DNA from: a bacterium (Candidatus Ratteibacteria) CG_4_9_14_3_um_filter_41_21
GTDB taxonomy: Bacteria > Ratteibacteria > UBA8468
Assembly (NCBI GenBank): GCA_002791075.1
Contig: PFWI01000077.1
Span: 1 to 6,092, forward strand
Direction: 5' to 3'
Length of the DNA: 6,092 bases
The notes under the pieces were generated by a model. That model was not told the origin of the DNA and did no database searches. It saw nothing but the letters and a program-made list of their open reading frames with translations. The translations under genes were made by a program, and so were the position numbers. How positions within the stretch are numbered: the first letter of the stretch is position 1; every line of letters begins with the position of its first letter. This document shows, in pieces, positions 5,922 to 6,092 of the stretch.

Positions 5922-6092
5922 ATGAAGATGGGTAAAAGATTAAAGCAGGATCTGGTTAGGTATGGTAAAAAAATTATCGAAAAGGGTCTGGCGGTGGGTC
6001 CGGGAGGAAACATTAGCGCCCGGGAGGGAAATGTTATCTATCTTTCTCCTTCCGGCTATTCCTTTGATGAATTAAATGAAGATGATTATGTC
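5922..6092 (+). CDS. Class II aldolase/adducin family protein (partial)
   Basis: The first 57 codons of a gene that runs off the window. The protein starts MKMGKRLKQDLVRYGKKIIE and continues with GLAVGPGGNISAREGNVIYL, SPSGYSFDEL and NEDDYV. G-x-G-G-N-x-S-x-R (26-34) is the phosphate-binding loop signature of the class II aldolase/adducin family (PF00596 type, fuculose-phosphate aldolase and ribulose-phosphate epimerase relatives), and SPSG (42-45) is the following conserved strand. Such enzymes use zinc to cleave or epimerise ketose phosphates in the cytoplasm; the zinc-ligand histidines would lie beyond the window. Two ATGs (5922 and 5928) are possible, and neither has a strong ribosome binding site, so the original gene may have relied on coupling to the upstream isomerase stop seven bases before. 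The aldolase would provide the carbon-carbon cleavage step of the pathway. Confidence 0.85.
   Translation, partial: MKMGKRLKQDLVRYGKKIIEKGLAVGPGGNISAREGNVIYLSPSGYSFDELNEDDYV

Noticed and set aside
1..6092. tRNA, rRNA, CRISPR array, transposase, or a defence system
   Set aside because: No cloverleaf-like stretch, spaced repeat series, transposase motif or defence-related domain was seen. The content is sugar metabolism.

Overview
The window looks like bacterial DNA of moderate GC. Tight same-strand spacing, ATGA stop/start coupling, AGGAGG-type ribosome binding sites and one consensus sigma70-type promoter support this. The gene content (Gfo/Idh/MocA oxidoreductases, xylose-isomerase-like TIM barrels, a ThuA domain, a class II aldolase) is the kind that is expanded in carbohydrate-degrading bacteria such as Planctomycetota and several uncultivated phyla. 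I cannot place the organism more precisely, and it may come from a metagenome assembly.

Layout. Bases 1-51 hold part of a dispersed repeat of the GTCATTGCGAGG type, in reverse orientation. Bases about 151-476 hold a decayed remnant of a secreted-type carbohydrate-binding (jelly-roll-like) domain, with one frameshift and one in-frame stop. A consensus promoter (TTGACA, 17 bases, TATAAT; 484-512) then drives an all-plus-strand operon: Gfo/Idh/MocA oxidoreductase (539-1684), TIM-barrel sugar isomerase/epimerase (1681-2457), a ThuA plus Gfo/Idh/MocA fusion protein (2507-4129), a second TIM-barrel isomerase/epimerase (4145-5110), a broken DegT-family aminotransferase joined to the tail of a third TIM-barrel isomerase (about 5140-5914), and the start of a class II aldolase (5922 to the window end).

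How they may work together. Two NAD(P)-dependent sugar dehydrogenases, each followed by a TIM-barrel isomerase/epimerase, match the general logic of oxidative sugar and glycoside pathways. In these a hydroxyl (often C3) is oxidised to a ketone, the acidified neighbouring positions are epimerised, isomerised or eliminated, and the product is reduced or cleaved. E. coli YcjQRS and rhizobial ThuAB are characterised examples. The ThuA-ThuB-like fusion in one chain makes this connection more concrete. The aldolase could cleave a phosphorylated product. The substrate cannot be read from the sequence.

The most notable observations are the ThuA-dehydrogenase fusion and the deletion junction at about 5674-5679, where the front of an aminotransferase runs directly into the back of an isomerase. 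The same aminotransferase appears to have lost its ATG (now ATA).
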